From the NCBI GenBank assembly GCA_964441735.1, contig CAYTVB010000015.1, forward strand, positions 1 to 41,608: a stretch of DNA of 41,608 nt, given 5' to 3'. The DNA comes from JASMTM01 sp964441735 (GTDB lineage: Bacteria > Thermotogota > Thermotogae > Petrotogales > Kosmotogaceae). Positions 40,429 through 41,608 of this stretch are shown piece after piece. Position 1 is the first letter of the stretch. The number at the start of each line of letters is the position of its first letter. A program made the translations under genes and the position numbers. A model generated the notes under the pieces. The model searched no databases. It was not told the origin of the DNA and saw only the letters and a list, made by a program, of their open reading frames with translations.

Positions 40429-41367
40429 TTATGATTCACGTACCAAGAGTTTTTCGACTTCTTCTCTATATGGTTGTCCTTCTACTGATCCTGTTTTTCT
40501 GCACGTGCATGCTCCTGCTGCTAAAGCAAATCTAAGAATTTCTTTAAAATCCATTTTTTCAATGATTCCTACCAATATAGCAGCAGTAAATGTATCTCCA
40601 GCTCCAACGGTATCTGCAATATCTACTTTGAAGGCTTCCATATCAAAAATTTCGTCTTTTGTCCCCAATATTGCTCCTTTATCTCCTCTGCGATAAACAG
40701 CAATTTTGGAGTTCCCCTTCAACAATTCTTTAACTGCGAGCACCGGATCAGAAGATAAACCCATAATTTCTGCTTCCTGTTCATTAAAGGAAACTATATC
40801 TGCGTAATCATTAACCACATGCCAGTAAATACACCTTGCGATAGAAGGATTCCATAGTTTCTTTCTGTAATTTAAATCGTAAGAAATTAGACCTTTTTTA
40901 ATTTTTACATATTTCATTAGTTCAAAACTTGCTTCCAGACAATTTTTACTTATAGCCTGTGAAATACCACTCAAATGAAAGACTTTAAGATTGTCAAGAT
41001 TCAGGTTTTCTATATCAGATACTTCAAATTTACTTGCAGCGGAATTCTCTCTTTTGTAATCAAATTCGTGAGCATCATCCTTAAAACTTACGAAATACAT
41101 ACCTGTGCCAAAGTTTTTATCGACAAAAACATTTTTAATGTTTACACCAGCGTTTTTCCAGAGGTCAAGCAATCCTTTACCAATGAAATCATTACCAATT
41201 TTTGTTATATAACCTGATTGGTGACCGAGTTTCTTTGTTGCAAGGGCAACGTTAGAAGTATCACCACCCCAGGTCATATGAAAATCTCCTATTTCAGATA
41301 ATGATCTTTCCTGTGTTGCATAGAAACCAGCTAATGGTTCACCAAAACAGTAAACTTCACAGTTCAC
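40429..41367 (-). CDS. PfkB-family carbohydrate kinase
   Basis: A 312-residue ribokinase-fold kinase. The early GGDTSNVALATKKLG and the C-terminal DTVGAGDTFTAAILVG (catalytic base D258) are the two PfkB signatures. The general pattern resembles 2-keto-3-deoxygluconate kinases, and the downstream Tct transporter fits a sugar-acid substrate, but the specificity is an inference. The start is GTG at 41367 with GAGGTGAG, 4 bases after the stop of a second kinase. Confidence 0.9.
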   Translation of the reverse strand: MNCEVYCFGEPLAGFYATQERSLSEIGDFHMTWGGDTSNVALATKKLGHQSGYITKIGNDFIGKGLLDLWKNAGVNIKNVFVDKNFGTGMYFVSFKDDAHEFDYKRENSAASKFEVSDIENLNLDNLKVFHLSGISQAISKNCLEASFELMKYVKIKKGLISYDLNYRKKLWNPSIARCIYWHVVNDYADIVSFNEQEAEIMGLSSDPVLAVKELLKGNSKIAVYRRGDKGAILGTKDEIFDMEAFKVDIADTVGAGDTFTAAILVGIIEKMDFKEILRFALAAGACTCRKTGSVEGQPYREEVEKLLVRES

Positions 41368-41371
41368 AATC

Positions 41372-41608
41372 TCACCTCAAAAGTTTTCCTTCTCCACTGC
41401 TATATACATCAAGAAATAGTTCAAGATCTTTCCACTTTGGTAATGGTTCAATATCCCCTTTCAAACTCACCGTTATTGCTCCTGCAGCGCAACCATACTT
41501 CAAAGCTTTTTCTATATCGTAACCCTTCAATAATGATGAAAGAAATGCCCCATCAAATGCATCACCTGCACCCAATTCATCTATTACAGGAACTTTAAAG
41601 GAATCTGT
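41372..41608 (-). CDS. Second PfkB-family carbohydrate kinase, C-terminal part (cut by window edge)
   Basis: The last about 78 codons of another PfkB kinase, whose 5' part lies beyond the right edge. The catalytic motif ELGAGDAFDGAFLSSLL is visible, followed by CAAGAITVSLKGD. This tandem kinase pair starts the operon that continues into tctC. The two are not identical copies: the C-terminal sequences differ substantially, so they probably act on different substrates or steps. Confidence 0.88.
   Translation of the reverse strand, partial: TDSFKVPVIDELGAGDAFDGAFLSSLLKGYDIEKALKYGCAAGAITVSLKGDIEPLPKWKDLELFLDVYSSGEGKLLR

Noticed and set aside
1..41608. tRNA, rRNA, CRISPR array, insertion sequence or phage attachment site
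   Set aside because: No TTCGAATC-type T-loop, repeat-spacer pattern, transposase motif or long direct repeats were noticed on reading. A covariance or repeat search could still find something subtle.

Overview
The window is an AT-rich bacterial chromosome segment, densely packed, with short operons on both strands. Many genes start within a 1-4 base overlap of the previous stop (TTGA or ATGA junctions), and GGAGGTGAT-type ribosome binding sites are common. The gene set points to an anaerobic diderm: a tungsten-type aldehyde ferredoxin oxidoreductase with its own four-cluster ferredoxin, a flavodiiron protein, an envelope beta-barrel and a LolA-like protein. The short IF-2 and the overall set suggest a Thermotogota member (Kosmotogales/Petrotogales-like). 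This is an inference, because no rRNA or other decisive marker is present.

Layout. 1-1141: a frameshifted MFS transporter behind a GNAT acetyltransferase. 1378-3326: a membrane protein, a 40-residue peptide gene followed by the wreck of a B12-binding (radical SAM-like) gene, and a PEBP protein with a strong terminator. 3353-5496 (minus): PrcB-like secreted protein, TrmO, a previously untracked 57-residue membrane protein and a NapH-like polyferredoxin. 5613-7789: ferredoxin plus AOR. 7830-9840: a divergent pair, DUF4258 membrane protein and ABC-2 permease, with interlocked promoters. 9897-13044: MoxR ATPase, VWA/metallopeptidase-like protein and a protein of unknown family, translationally coupled. 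13078-13964: two membrane proteins. 13997-17079 (minus): UPF0173 hydrolase, ylxQ, infB. 17148-19304: RND/MMPL exporter. 19313-22971 (minus): HD-GYP protein, sigma-54, thiamine pyrophosphokinase, metallophosphoesterase. 23107-28803: aldo/keto reductase, Asp/Glu racemase, proB, proA, cupin and flavodiiron protein. 28819-31875: NAD(P)HX repair enzyme, a discrete small transcription unit (about 145 nt) and an iron alcohol dehydrogenase. 31874-36961: LolA-like protein, second aldo/keto reductase, beta-barrel, PCC/DUF296 protein, CorA, YqfO-like protein. 36998-41608 (minus): a sugar-acid-like operon of two PfkB kinases, TctC, TctB, TctA and a cupin, running off the right edge.

Most unusual points. 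(1) A peptide-plus-B12/radical SAM remnant at 2182-2760, where two stacked hairpins mask successive Shine-Dalgarno sites; a third SD-masking hairpin precedes the NapH-like gene. (2) A compact promoter-palindrome-mini-ORF-hairpin-terminator unit at 30421-30600. (3) Two genes whose ribosome binding sites point to non-canonical starts: AUC for ylxQ and AUU for the DUF296 gene. (4) Face-to-face overlapping promoters at 8174-8227, apparently giving a leaderless permease mRNA. (5) A MoxR-VWA operon with an unrecognised third protein. (6) A racemase with a Thr/Cys rather than Cys/Cys catalytic pair. No tRNA, rRNA, CRISPR array or intact insertion sequence was seen.
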